A stretch of DNA of 64,000 bases from JBFLVT01 sp036804525 (GCA_036804525.1 DAIRSE010000004.1:104161-168160), one strand, 5' to 3'. Positions 16,528 through 23,832 are shown, counted from the first letter of the stretch. Made by a program: numbers and translations. The notes: a model not told the origin generated them from the sequence alone.

Positions 16528-16556
16528 ATTATACAGAGATTTATGAAAAGGGTCAA
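16528..16556 (-). promoter_or_regulatory. Sigma-A promoter of alaS
   Basis: TTGACC (16556-16551), a 17-base spacer and TATAAT (16533-16528) read toward alaS. This is a near-consensus housekeeping promoter. Confidence 0.85.
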
Positions 16557-16573
16557 GGAAGCGATTGGCACTA

Positions 16574-16775
16574 GGAGAGTGCTGCAAAAAGCCAATACGC
16601 TGATTTTGGCATAGGCATCTTTAGGGTACGGCTATGCTTTGGAAGTTACCCTGAGACCGCTCAAAAGCAAGCATGGCGCGGAAGGCGAAGCCGGCCGGCG
16701 CGGAGCGTACTGGGTCGTACGTGAGCATCAGGCGGCGAGCCTGACAAAGCCAGGCGCAGTTTTTCAGCGGTCTCC
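16574..16775. repeat. Dispersed inverted-repeat element, copy B (full length)
   Basis: 202 bases flanked on both sides by TA (16572-16573 and 16776-16777). The ends are imperfect inverted repeats: GGAGAGTGCTGCAAAAAG at one side, and the complement of GGAGACCGCTGAAAAACTG at the other. An internal GACCGCTCAAAAGCAAGC pairs with the right end. It has no coding capacity. Size, ends and TA flanks suggest a MITE of the IS630/Tc1-mariner type. It sits between the divergent alaS promoter and the SAM riboswitch promoter. Confidence 0.9.
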
Positions 16776-16834
16776 TAAGCCGTCCATGAACGTGCCGGGT
16801 TATTAAAACGTTAATCAGTTTTGTCATAAAAACC

Positions 16835-16863
16835 TTGACAGTCCATACCGCCCCTGCTAAACT
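16835..16863 (+). promoter_or_regulatory. Sigma-A promoter of the SAM-riboswitch operon
   Basis: TTGACA (16835-16840), a 17-base spacer and TAAACT (16858-16863) read into the riboswitch and the homocysteine genes. Confidence 0.8.
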
Positions 16864-16914
16864 CTCTTCAATGAGATCTCGACGAGGTCTCGACAACTCC
16901 ATAACCTTGTGGGT

Positions 16915-17079
16915 CTCTTATCAAGAGAGGTGGAGGGACTGGCCCGATGAAGCCCGGCAACCGGTTGCGCGGCGCCCGCCGTTCGACTAAGGTGCCAATT
17001 CCTGCAGGAGTTATCTTCTGGCAGATAAGAGGAATCCGTACTGGAATTCCGGCCTCTATCTGTAGAGGCCTTTCTTTTT
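16915..17079 (+). ncRNA. SAM-I (S-box) riboswitch with terminator
   Basis: The aptamer (16915-17031) shows the diagnostic S-box elements in order: CTCTTATC opening P1, AGAGGTGGAGGGACTGGCCC, GATGAAGCCCGGCAACC, GGTGCCAATTCC, and AGATAAGAG closing P1. The expression platform is a terminator hairpin GGCCTCTA-TCTG-TAGAGGCC (17051-17070) followed by TTTCTTTTT. The 3' side of P1 (AGATAAGAGG, about 17023-17032) can instead pair with CCTCTATCT at 17053-17061 as an antiterminator. SAM binding should thus switch the operon off. It directly precedes the homocysteine biosynthesis genes, which fits the known role of the class. Confidence 0.97.
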
Positions 17080-17106
17080 CTTACGTTTCGGGAGGTGTTG
17101 AATCAC

Positions 17107-18318
17107 ATGGCGGTTGAAAGGTCCTACGCGGAAATCAACGCTAAAATCAAGGCGGGCAAGGTTGTCGTTATTACCGCCGAGGAGGCGGTAGACCTCGTTC
17201 GCAAGAAGGGGGTAGCCCGGGCTGCTCAGGAGGTCGACGTGGTCACAACGGGGACCTTCAGTCCTATGTGTTCCTCCGGTGTTTACTTCAACTTCGGTCA
17301 TTCCAAGCCTCGTATCAGGGCCGACAAGATCTGGCTCAACGGCGTCCCCTGCTACGGGGCGTTAGCGGCAGTCGACGGCTTTTTGGGGGCCACCGCCCTG
17401 CCCGAGAACGACCCGGCCAACAGCAATCACCCCGGGGAGTTCCGCTACGGAGGCGGACACGTTATTCACGAGTTAGTTGGACGGCAAAAGATCAAGCTGC
17501 GCGCCACGGGCTACGGCACCGATTGTTACCCCGCGCGCGAGGTGGAGACCTGGATCACCATCGACGACCTTAACGAGGTGGTCCTCTTCAATCCGAGGAA
17601 CGCCTACCAGAACTACAATGTCGCCGTCAATCTGGGCGACCGGACAATTTATACCTATATGGGCATCCTCAAGCCGAACCTAGGCAACGCCCATTACTCT
17701 ACGAGCGGCCAGTTAAGCCCGCTGCTTAAAGACCCCTGGTTCCGGACCATTGGAATCGGCACCCGCATCTTTCTCGGCGGTGGTGTGGGCTACGTAGCCT
17801 GGAACGGGACACAGCACTTCCCCTCGGTCCTGCCCGGCCCCGTTGAAGGTTCCATTTTTGCGGCGGGCGGAACCCTTACCGTGATCGGCGACTTGAAACA
17901 AATGCGACCGGAATGGCTGGTCGGGGCCAGTTTCCTTGGTTACGGAGCCACCCTTTTTGTCGGCCTGGGCATCCCCATCCCCATTCTTAACGAGGAAATC
18001 ATGTATTACGCATCTCTGCCCGACGACAAGCTCTACGCGCCGGTAGTCGACTATTTTACGGCCTATCCGCAGCGAGAGCCCGGAAACCTGGGGCTGGTAA
18101 GCTACGCTGAACTTAAGTCGGGGAAAATCACCGTTAACGGCAAGGAAGTCCCTACCGCCCCCTTATCGAGCTACTCCAAGGCCGTCGTGATCGCCGAGAC
18201 ACTTAAGCAGTGGATTGCCGAAGGGAAGTTCCTGCTGGCCGAACCGGTACAGCTTCTCCCATCCCCCGCAGCGGGAATAACGGGTAAACCGCTCGTAATT
18301 CGTGGAGCGAAGGAGTGA
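17107..18318 (+). CDS. Homocysteine biosynthesis protein (DUF39/HcyBio, COG1900)
   Basis: A 403-residue protein of the family shown in methanogens (MA1821 of Methanosarcina) to be needed to make homocysteine from aspartate semialdehyde and sulfide. Recognisable segments are VVTTGTFSPMCSSGVYFNFGHSKP split over residues 45-70, GYGTDCYPAREVETWI (about 135) and GGGVGYVAWNGTQHFP (about 235). Cysteines at about 55, 82 and 140 are candidates for persulfide or thiolate chemistry. The ATG at 17107 follows GGGAGG at 11 bases; GTG and TTG codons just upstream overlap the ribosome site. First gene of a three-gene operon under the SAM riboswitch, which supports a role in sulfur amino acid synthesis. Confidence 0.93.
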   Translation: MAVERSYAEINAKIKAGKVVVITAEEAVDLVRKKGVARAAQEVDVVTTGTFSPMCSSGVYFNFGHSKPRIRADKIWLNGVPCYGALAAVDGFLGATALPENDPANSNHPGEFRYGGGHVIHELVGRQKIKLRATGYGTDCYPAREVETWITIDDLNEVVLFNPRNAYQNYNVAVNLGDRTIYTYMGILKPNLGNAHYSTSGQLSPLLKDPWFRTIGIGTRIFLGGGVGYVAWNGTQHFPSVLPGPVEGSIFAAGGTLTVIGDLKQMRPEWLVGASFLGYGATLFVGLGIPIPILNEEIMYYASLPDDKLYAPVVDYFTAYPQREPGNLGLVSYAELKSGKITVNGKEVPTAPLSSYSKAVVIAETLKQWIAEGKFLLAEPVQLLPSPAAGITGKPLVIRGAKE

Positions 18319-18325
18319 TTGCGGG

Positions 18326-18727
18326 ATGCCTACCAAGAGGATCGTGCTTCGTTTTCCGGCCTCGGTAGCGGACCGGCCGATAATCTACTATCTGGTCAAA
18401 GATTACGGCTTGATCATTAACATTCTTAAAGCGAACATCAACCCTCACAAAGAGGGAACAATGATTATGGAGCTTTCGGGTGACAAGTGGGAACAAGGCT
18501 TGGAATACCTGAGGAGTTGCGGCATTGAAGTCCAGCCCCTAAGCGAGGAGATCACGCGCAACGAGAAGCGCTGCACCTCCTGCGGCTCTTGCACGGCGAT
18601 CTGCCCGAGCGGGGCCCTGTTCATCGAGCGCCCCTCCATGCAGGTGGCTTTCGACGGCGAGAAGTGCATTGTATGCCAGCTCTGCGTTAAGGCGTGCCCT
18701 GTGCGCGCTATGGAGGTCAAGTTCTGA
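18326..18727 (+). CDS. NIL-domain ferredoxin, partner of HcyBio
   Basis: A 133-residue protein. Residues 1-75 are a NIL domain (RIVLRFPASVADRPIIYYL), the small sensor domain otherwise found on methionine ABC transporters. Residues 80-133 are a 2x[4Fe-4S] ferredoxin with CTSCGSCTAICPSGAL and CIVCQLCVKACPVRAM. It matches MA1822 of Methanosarcina, which works with the DUF39 protein in sulfide incorporation. The start follows AAGGAGTG, and the gene begins seven bases after the previous stop. Confidence 0.93.
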   Translation: MPTKRIVLRFPASVADRPIIYYLVKDYGLIINILKANINPHKEGTMIMELSGDKWEQGLEYLRSCGIEVQPLSEEITRNEKRCTSCGSCTAICPSGALFIERPSMQVAFDGEKCIVCQLCVKACPVRAMEVKF

Positions 18728-18728
18728 T

Positions 18729-19469
18729 TTGTCCTGGACACGACGTTTCTATCGTGAACAGTTCGCGGAAAAGGACCTGACGTATTTCCAGGTCGTGGTC
18801 AAGGAAACCGACCTTTACATCGGCATCCTTCCCCAACGCTTCAGCGAAGCGTTGGCGTTGGAAGTCAAGCAGCTGGTTGCGGGCGTCAGGTCGGCCCTCG
18901 AGGAATACATCGCCCGCAACCCGGTTTTCCTCAACTCCCTGGAACCGATCCCGGTCGACAAGGACATGCCGTTAATAGCCAGGGAGATGGCCGCGGCCGC
19001 CGGCCTCGCGGACGTGGGCCCGATGGCGGCGGTGGCTGGCGCCTTCAGCGATCTTGTCGGGCGGAAGCTGATTAAGTACTCAAAGGATGTCGTCGTCGAA
19101 AACGGCGGCGACATCTACCTTAAGCGCAGCAAGCGGACCTCCGTGGGCATCTTCGCCGGAAACTCCCCATTCAGCAACCGCATCGCCCTCGACTTGACCC
19201 CTGATCTTAGCCCCCTGGGCATTTGCACCTCATCCGGCACCGTCGGCCCGTCCTTAAGCTTAGGGCGCGCCGACGCCGCCGTCATCCTCGCCGAGACGGC
19301 CACCCTGGCAGACGCCGTGGCCACGGCCACTGCCAACAGGGTGCAGGACCCCGCGGATGTCGAGCAGGCGGCCCGGTTCGCCGGCACCGTCCCCGGCGTC
19401 CTGGGAGCTGTTGTCATTTGCGGCGACCGCCTGGCGGCCTGGGGCAAAGTCAAACTTCGCCCTCTGTAG
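18729..19469 (+). CDS. UPF0280/COG2122 family protein (ApbE-like fold)
   Basis: A 246-residue member of COG2122. In Methanosarcina the member MA1715 was linked genetically to the same homocysteine pathway, though its chemistry is unclear. Visible segments are FYREQFAEKDLTYFQVVVKETDL at the N-terminus (in parts), AAVAGAFSDLVG, VVENGGDIYL (about 120) and GLGICTSSGTVGPSLS-like residues (SPLGICTSSGTVGPS, about 165), typical of the ApbE-like family. Start chosen at TTG 18729, 12 bases after GGAGG and one base beyond the preceding stop. The operon ends here; no clear terminator hairpin follows, only three copies of GACAAATA at 19474-19498. Confidence 0.9.
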   Translation: MSWTRRFYREQFAEKDLTYFQVVVKETDLYIGILPQRFSEALALEVKQLVAGVRSALEEYIARNPVFLNSLEPIPVDKDMPLIAREMAAAAGLADVGPMAAVAGAFSDLVGRKLIKYSKDVVVENGGDIYLKRSKRTSVGIFAGNSPFSNRIALDLTPDLSPLGICTSSGTVGPSLSLGRADAAVILAETATLADAVATATANRVQDPADVEQAARFAGTVPGVLGAVVICGDRLAAWGKVKLRPL

Positions 19470-19560
19470 CTCGACAAATATGACAAATATACGACAAATA
19501 AAAGAAGGAGCGCCAATACGGAACTCCCCCGATACACAGTTTAAGCCACTTAGAGCCAGG

Positions 19561-19734
19561 TTAGTAAACTTCCACGTTACACGGATCGAAAGGAACCAGC
19601 GTCCCGTCCTCGGTCATCTCAAAGACCTGGACCCCCTCCTTGTTGATCCGGTATTCGAGACAGCAGTCCCAGCAAAAGTACTGATCGGCGCCGACCTTTC
19701 CGGTGGCGCGGCCGCCGCAAATAGGGCACTGCAC
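19561..19734 (-). CDS. Small zinc-ribbon protein, 57 residues
   Basis: A short gene on the minus strand starting at GTG 19734, ten bases after AAAGGGAGG and ending at TAA 19561. The product begins MQCPICGGRATGKVG and continues DQYFCWDCCLEYRI. CPIC and CWDCC give four to five cysteines in a zinc-ribbon arrangement; a late cysteine lies in PFDPCNVEVY. Strong ribosome site, coding-like composition and paired CxxC motifs support a real gene. The function is unknown; it may be adaptor-like. It lies upstream of the mnmA 3' end and convergent with the COG2122 gene. Confidence 0.75.
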   Translation of the reverse strand: MQCPICGGRATGKVGADQYFCWDCCLEYRINKEGVQVFEMTEDGTLVPFDPCNVEVY

Positions 19735-19840
19735 GATAGCAAGCCTCCCTTTGGAATCTTAAACCTATTATTCCCGGGAAGCTCGCTGATTACCCGGCCA
19801 AATTGAGAGGCGGGATGTAGGAAGTCAGAAGTAGGAATAC

Positions 19841-19864
19841 GGCGAAGTTTTTCAACGGCCTCCC
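19841..19864. repeat. Fragment of the dispersed repeat at the mnmA 3' end
   Basis: GGCGAAGTTTTTCAACGGCC at 19841-19860 matches the terminal part of repeat copies D and E. The fragment contains the mnmA stop codon. Confidence 0.65.
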
Positions 19865-20892
19865 AGGATGGTCCCGCCTCCGAGAACCCTCTCTCCGTCG
19901 TAGAAAACGGCTGCCTGCCCGGGCGTCACCGCCCTTTGCGGCTCGGCGAAAACGACCGTGGCCGTGTTGTCGTCCCCCGGGCGCACTTTGGCGGCAACAG
20001 CCGAGGCGTTATAGCGGATTTGCACCTGGGCTGTGAACTCGGGGCCCGGCGCCGCACCGGCAATATAGCTGACGTCGCCGGCCACCAGCCCCCTCGCTTT
20101 CAACTCTTCCTCCCAGCCGACGATCAAGGCGTTCTCCTCCGGTACAAAGCCTATCACATACGCCGGTTTTCCCAGGGCTATGCCAAGCCCTCTCCGCTGG
20201 CCGATAGTATAAAAGGCCAGCCCCTGATGCCTCCCGACGACTTTCCCGGATGAGGTCTTGATCGGCCCGGGCACAAAAGCCGCCTCGCCGCATTGCTCCT
20301 TAAGGAAAGCCCGGTAGTCGTCGCCGGGGATAAAGCATATCTCCTGGCTCTCCGCGCGCAGAAAAGGGAGGCCGGCCCTTTCAGCCAGCCTGCGGACCTT
20401 TTCTTTTTTCATCTCGCCCAGAGGAAGGATCAGGCGCGCCAGCCTCGCCTGCGTTAAATGGTAAAGCACGTAGCTCTGATCCTTCGACGGGTCGGCGCCT
20501 CGCCACAATTCGTATTGACCGTTCTCGTTCCGATAAACCCTGGCATAGTGCCCTGTAGCGAAGAAGTCGGCAAATCCCAGACAAAAATCCATCAGCGCGC
20601 CGTACTTTACTTCCCGGTTGCAAACCACGCAGGGATTCGGCGTCAATCCGGCACAATATCCGTCGATGAAGTACTGCACTACCTTCTCTTCAAAGAGAGG
20701 AGCGACATCCTCGGCCACAACGTGCTTTATGCCGAGATGCGCAGCAACCCGCCTGGCCCCTTCCACAGCCGCAGGGCTGGTAGGCATGGTTACGCCTACC
20801 ACCGAGAACCCTCTTTCAAGCAACAGCAGGGCCGTGGCAGAACTGTCCACGCCCCCGCTCATCGCCACCGCAACTCTTCTTCTAACGCCCAT
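19852..20892 (-). CDS. mnmA: tRNA-specific 2-thiouridylase MnmA
   Basis: Catalyses 2-thiolation of the wobble uridine in tRNAs for Lys, Glu and Gln, using persulfide sulfur from the adjacent cysteine desulfurase. It is 346 residues long. The PP-loop is SGGVDSSA near residue 12; catalytic cysteines lie in TPNPCVVCNREVK and SQEICFIPGDDY; GLAFYTIGQRRGLGI is a family signature. The segment after VTMPTSP is about a dozen residues shorter than in Bacillus MnmA. The ATG at 20892 follows GGGAGAAGC and overlaps the end of iscU by 11 bases. The stop codon (CGT TGA) falls in a fragment of the dispersed repeat, so the last residues may differ from the ancestral C-terminus. Confidence 0.95.
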   Translation of the reverse strand: MGVRRRVAVAMSGGVDSSATALLLLERGFSVVGVTMPTSPAAVEGARRVAAHLGIKHVVAEDVAPLFEEKVVQYFIDGYCAGLTPNPCVVCNREVKYGALMDFCLGFADFFATGHYARVYRNENGQYELWRGADPSKDQSYVLYHLTQARLARLILPLGEMKKEKVRRLAERAGLPFLRAESQEICFIPGDDYRAFLKEQCGEAAFVPGPIKTSSGKVVGRHQGLAFYTIGQRRGLGIALGKPAYVIGFVPEENALIVGWEEELKARGLVAGDVSYIAGAAPGPEFTAQVQIRYNASAVAAKVRPGDDNTATVVFAEPQRAVTPGQAAVFYDGERVLGGGTILGGR

Positions 20893-21265
20893 GCTTCTCC
20901 CGGTAGTCTTTGATGGCCGCCCGGAGAGCGCTGGCCGCAAGATTCGAACAGTGCACCTTCTTGGGCGGGAGGCCGTCAAGAGCTTCGACGACCTTATCCT
21001 CCGTTATTTCCAGCGCCTCGTCGATAGTCTTGCCTTTGACCATCTCGGTCAGGATGCTCGAAGTCGCTATCGCCGCCGCGCAGCCGAAAGTCTGGAACTT
21101 GACGTCGGCGATCCGGTTATCCTCCACCTTTAGGTAGATCTTCGTGGCGTCGCCGCACGATTCGTTTATGACCTCGCCAATCCCGTCGGCGTCCGGAATT
21201 TCCCCGGCGTTGCGCGGGTGCTGGAAGTGTTCTATAACTTTGGCGCTGTAGATCACATCCTTCAC
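20882..21265 (-). CDS. iscU: Iron-sulfur cluster scaffold protein IscU/NifU
   Basis: A 127-residue Fe-S assembly scaffold with the three ligand cysteines in ESCGD, TFGCAAAIA and KVHCSN. It receives sulfur from the desulfurase encoded just upstream. The cluster iscS-iscU-mnmA supplies sulfur for both Fe-S clusters and tRNA thiolation. No SUF genes are seen in the window. Confidence 0.96.
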   Translation of the reverse strand: MKDVIYSAKVIEHFQHPRNAGEIPDADGIGEVINESCGDATKIYLKVEDNRIADVKFQTFGCAAAIATSSILTEMVKGKTIDEALEITEDKVVEALDGLPPKKVHCSNLAASALRAAIKDYREKHGR

Positions 21266-21277
21266 TCTCCTTTTACA

Positions 21278-22435
21278 TCATTTGATCGGGGAAAGGACCC
21301 TGAGCCTGTTTACGGTATTGGTCAACACCTCAAGAAAATAGTCGACGTCTTCTTCCGTATTCTCTTTGCCCAGGCTGACCCTTATGGAGCAACGCGCCAC
21401 TTCGTCCGGGATACCCATAGCCAGGAGAACGTGTGATGAAACCGACGACTCGGAGCTGCAGGCCGATCCGCTCGAAACGGCGATGCCGTTGAGGTCGAGG
21501 TCCAACAGGAGCGCTTCCCCTTCAATCCCTTCGAAGCTGAAGTGGGCGCTGTTCGGCAGGTGTTTTTCGGGGTGGCCGTTGATCCATACGCCCTTAAAGT
21601 TTTCCTTAACGTAATTGACCATCCGGTTCCGCAGAGCCTTCAACGTCCGGGCTTCGTCATCAAGGTTGCTGACAGCCAGCCGGCATGCCTCTCCTAGACC
21701 GATGATCCCCGGCACGTTCTCGGTGCCCGGCCGACGCCGCCGCTCCTGTCCTCCTCCCCTGTTGATGGGGCTCCAGCGGCAGCCCCGGCGGATCCACAAC
21801 GCGCCCGCGCCCTTGGGACCGTAAATCTTGTGCGCCGAAATGCTCAGGAGATCGGCGTTCAGCTCGCGGACGTTCACCGGAATCTTGCCAAAACTCTGGA
21901 CGGCGTCGGTGTGAAAAACGATGTCCCGCTCCCTGGCCAACAAGCCGATCTCGCGGACGGGCTGAACCGTTCCGACCTCGTTGTTGGCATGCATGATGGA
22001 AATGAGGATGGTATCGGGCCTAATCTCCCCGGCTACCCGCTCGGGGTCGACCATACCGTGGCGGTCCACGGGCACGACGGTTACCTCAAATCCCTCTTCG
22101 GCAAGCATTTCACAGGTATCCAGAACGGCGTGGTGCTCTACCGCCGAGGTGATGATGTGTTTTCCGCGTTTCCTGTTGGCGTAAGCCGCCCCCCGGAGAG
22201 CAAGAAAATCGGCCTCCGTGCCCCCGCTGGTAAAGACGATCTCCATCGGGTCGGCTCCCAGGGCCTGGGCGACCTTCTCGCGTGCATCCTCAACCCCGGC
22301 CCGGACCTCCCGCCCGTAGAAGTGCAGGCTTGACGGGTTCCCGAATTTTTCGTGCAGGTAAGGGAGCATAGCCTGCACCACCGCCCTGTCCACCGGCGTG
22401 GTCGCGTTATGGTCAAGATAAACCTTTCTCGTCAA
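21278..22435 (-). CDS. iscS: Cysteine desulfurase IscS/NifS
   Basis: PLP-dependent enzyme releasing sulfur from cysteine as a persulfide. It is 385 residues long. The N-terminus reads VYLDHNATTPVDRAV, the PLP lysine is in SAHKIYGPKGAGALW, and the persulfide cysteine is in SSGSACSSESS near residue 325. The start is TTG at 22435 after GGAGGAC. It has its own promoter at 22485-22513. No CymR/IscR-type regulator lies next to it, unlike the Bacillus yrvO region. Confidence 0.97.
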   Translation of the reverse strand: MTRKVYLDHNATTPVDRAVVQAMLPYLHEKFGNPSSLHFYGREVRAGVEDAREKVAQALGADPMEIVFTSGGTEADFLALRGAAYANRKRGKHIITSAVEHHAVLDTCEMLAEEGFEVTVVPVDRHGMVDPERVAGEIRPDTILISIMHANNEVGTVQPVREIGLLARERDIVFHTDAVQSFGKIPVNVRELNADLLSISAHKIYGPKGAGALWIRRGCRWSPINRGGGQERRRRPGTENVPGIIGLGEACRLAVSNLDDEARTLKALRNRMVNYVKENFKGVWINGHPEKHLPNSAHFSFEGIEGEALLLDLDLNGIAVSSGSACSSESSVSSHVLLAMGIPDEVARCSIRVSLGKENTEEDVDYFLEVLTNTVNRLRVLSPIK

Positions 22436-22737
22436 GGCCTGTCCTCCTCAACCATTGCCAGTGTAGATAGATTTTGCTGGCGCCAGTTTATCACCGGAAC
22501 CTTGAACTGTCAAATCATGCCCTGCCCGGAAACGAACGCCGCACTTAGTTTGTCCCGGCAGTCCAGATTTTACATTGGCGGCACCCGCCGCGCGCAAATT
22601 CTCTTGTTTCTCCGTATCGCAGGGCGTTGTGCGACTACCGTTATCGAAAAGGTCCCCGCAGCACCTTTGAGCGCGGGAAGCCGATTGTGCTATTATACTT
22701 ATGGGCATGTGCCTTTCGGAAAGGGAGAAGAGTTGTA
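22436..22737. other. Intergenic region between divergent iscS and HAD genes
   Basis: About 300 bases without a supported gene. The left third holds the iscS promoter (22485-22513), and the right third a probable promoter for the HAD gene (TTGAGC at 22667, 18-base spacer, TATTAT at 22691). I see nothing recognisable between them. Confidence 0.6.
22485..22513 (-). promoter_or_regulatory. Sigma-A promoter of iscS-iscU-mnmA
   Basis: TTGACA (22513-22508), a 17-base spacer and TAAACT (22490-22485) read toward iscS. The same -10 sequence and spacing occur at the SAM-riboswitch operon. Confidence 0.75.
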
Positions 22738-23493
22738 TTGAACGGCGTGTACGTGATTGACGCCGACAACACGCTGTGGGACACTTACAGCGTGTTCGTC
22801 GGCGCCTACGAAGAAATGGTCAAGTGCTTGAAATCCCTGGGATGTTCTTTTGGAGACACCTTCGGCATATCTACGATTCGGGTCATTGATTCCTACCTGT
22901 CGCGCACCCTCAGGGACTACGAATACGACTTCTCGCTCCTCGCCTTGGCCCTCGTTCACGTCGCTCGCGGAGAGGCGCCTAGCGATGCCGCTGCCGCGGT
23001 TCTTACGACCCCGCCTCGGAGTAGCGAGCTTTCCCTGGCGCGGACTGCCGCCGACCGTTTCTATCAGTATCACCGTACCCATTATCCGGCACTCTACGAG
23101 GGAACCACCGAGACATTAGCCGCCCTTAAGCACCTGAACAACGTACTGGTTCTTCACTCCGAAGGACGGGAGGACCGCGTAAGGCGGGACCTGGCCGTCC
23201 ACGGCCTGGACCAATACTTCGACTACCTCCTGATGCAGCCCAAATCCCAGCAATCATTCGCGCAGGCTTGTGCGGCTGGCGAGGCCTTCTACCGCTGGGT
23301 CAGCGACATCCCGCCTCCCGAGTACGTCGTTATCGGCGACTCCCCGCAGCGCGACATCGTGTTCGGCAACATGATCGGAGCCAAAACAGTGCTAAAACCT
23401 GGCGCGTTCTGGGGCAGGGAAATCCCGGAAGATCCTTTATATCAACCCGACTACGTCATCAGTTCTCTCGATGAAATCCTGGTTTTACGTTAA
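22738..23493 (+). CDS. HAD-superfamily hydrolase
   Basis: A 251-residue haloacid-dehalogenase-type phosphatase. Motif I is VYVIDADNTLWDTY (nucleophile Asp in DADNT), motif II is likely VLHSEGRE, and the distal acidic motif is VVIGDSPQRDIVFGNMIGAKT. An all-helical cap of about 120 residues follows motif I. The substrate cannot be told. The start is TTG 22738 after AAGGGAGAAGAG. It is alone on the plus strand with its own promoter and terminator. Confidence 0.85.
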   Translation: MNGVYVIDADNTLWDTYSVFVGAYEEMVKCLKSLGCSFGDTFGISTIRVIDSYLSRTLRDYEYDFSLLALALVHVARGEAPSDAAAAVLTTPPRSSELSLARTAADRFYQYHRTHYPALYEGTTETLAALKHLNNVLVLHSEGREDRVRRDLAVHGLDQYFDYLLMQPKSQQSFAQACAAGEAFYRWVSDIPPPEYVVIGDSPQRDIVFGNMIGAKTVLKPGAFWGREIPEDPLYQPDYVISSLDEILVLR

Positions 23494-23496
23494 AAA

Positions 23497-23528
23497 GGGG
23501 ACACTTCTCCGTACAGTGTCCCTTCTTA
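23497..23528 (+). terminator. Terminator after the HAD gene
   Basis: GGGACACT and AGTGTCCC form an 8-bp stem followed by TTCTT. It ends the plus-strand HAD transcript and faces the terminator of the 6S RNA. Confidence 0.7.
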
Positions 23529-23549
23529 AATTGCAATTGGATGAATAAA

Positions 23550-23796
23550 TTAAGAAGGGCGCTCCAACGAGCGCCCTGTGTGAGTATGGCAATCGAGACG
23601 ACGTAAACCCCACGATGCCGTGACTCGCCCAAAGTTCCTGAACCCTGCCTCTGCAGGGGGGTGTCCTCCTGGCTGCTTTTTGCTTCCTCATCGTTTCCGA
23701 GGCCTGCAAGCCACAGCCAGAGCCCGGACTCCCAATGTGTTGGTGTTGGCTCAGAACTTAAGGGCTTACACGAACATTGCAGGGTTTTTCTTTGCT
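23550..23796 (-). ncRNA. ssrS: 6S RNA
   Basis: A minus-strand RNA of about 240 nt that folds as a long rod. CCCTGCAATG at the 5' side pairs with ATTGCC...CAGGG at the 3' side, GTAAGCCC pairs with GGGTTTAC, AAGTTC with GAACTT around an open centre, and CTGGCTG with CAGCCAG near the apex. The segment TGTTCGTGTAAGCCCTTAAG followed by TTCTGAGCCAACACC is like 6S RNAs of Firmicutes. It ends in a terminator AGGGCGCTC-CAAC-GAGCGCCCT (23556-23577), with TTCTTAATTTATT on the minus strand. A promoter is at 23803-23832. In Bacillus subtilis a 6S gene also lies just downstream of aspS, as here. 6S RNA binds and sequesters sigma-A RNA polymerase. Confidence 0.82.
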
Positions 23797-23802
23797 ATCA
23801 CT

Positions 23803-23832
23803 ATGCTAGCATGCCGTACCGCGCTTCGGCAA
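23803..23832 (-). promoter_or_regulatory. Probable promoter of 6S RNA
   Basis: TTGCCG (23832-23827), an 18-base spacer and TAGCAT (23808-23803) lie just before the predicted 5' end of the RNA. Confidence 0.55.

Noticed and set aside
16463..16530. T-box leader upstream of alaS (and likewise hisS at 26973-27080)
   Set aside because: The conserved AGGGTGGNACCGCG box and specifier stem are absent and the leaders are too short.
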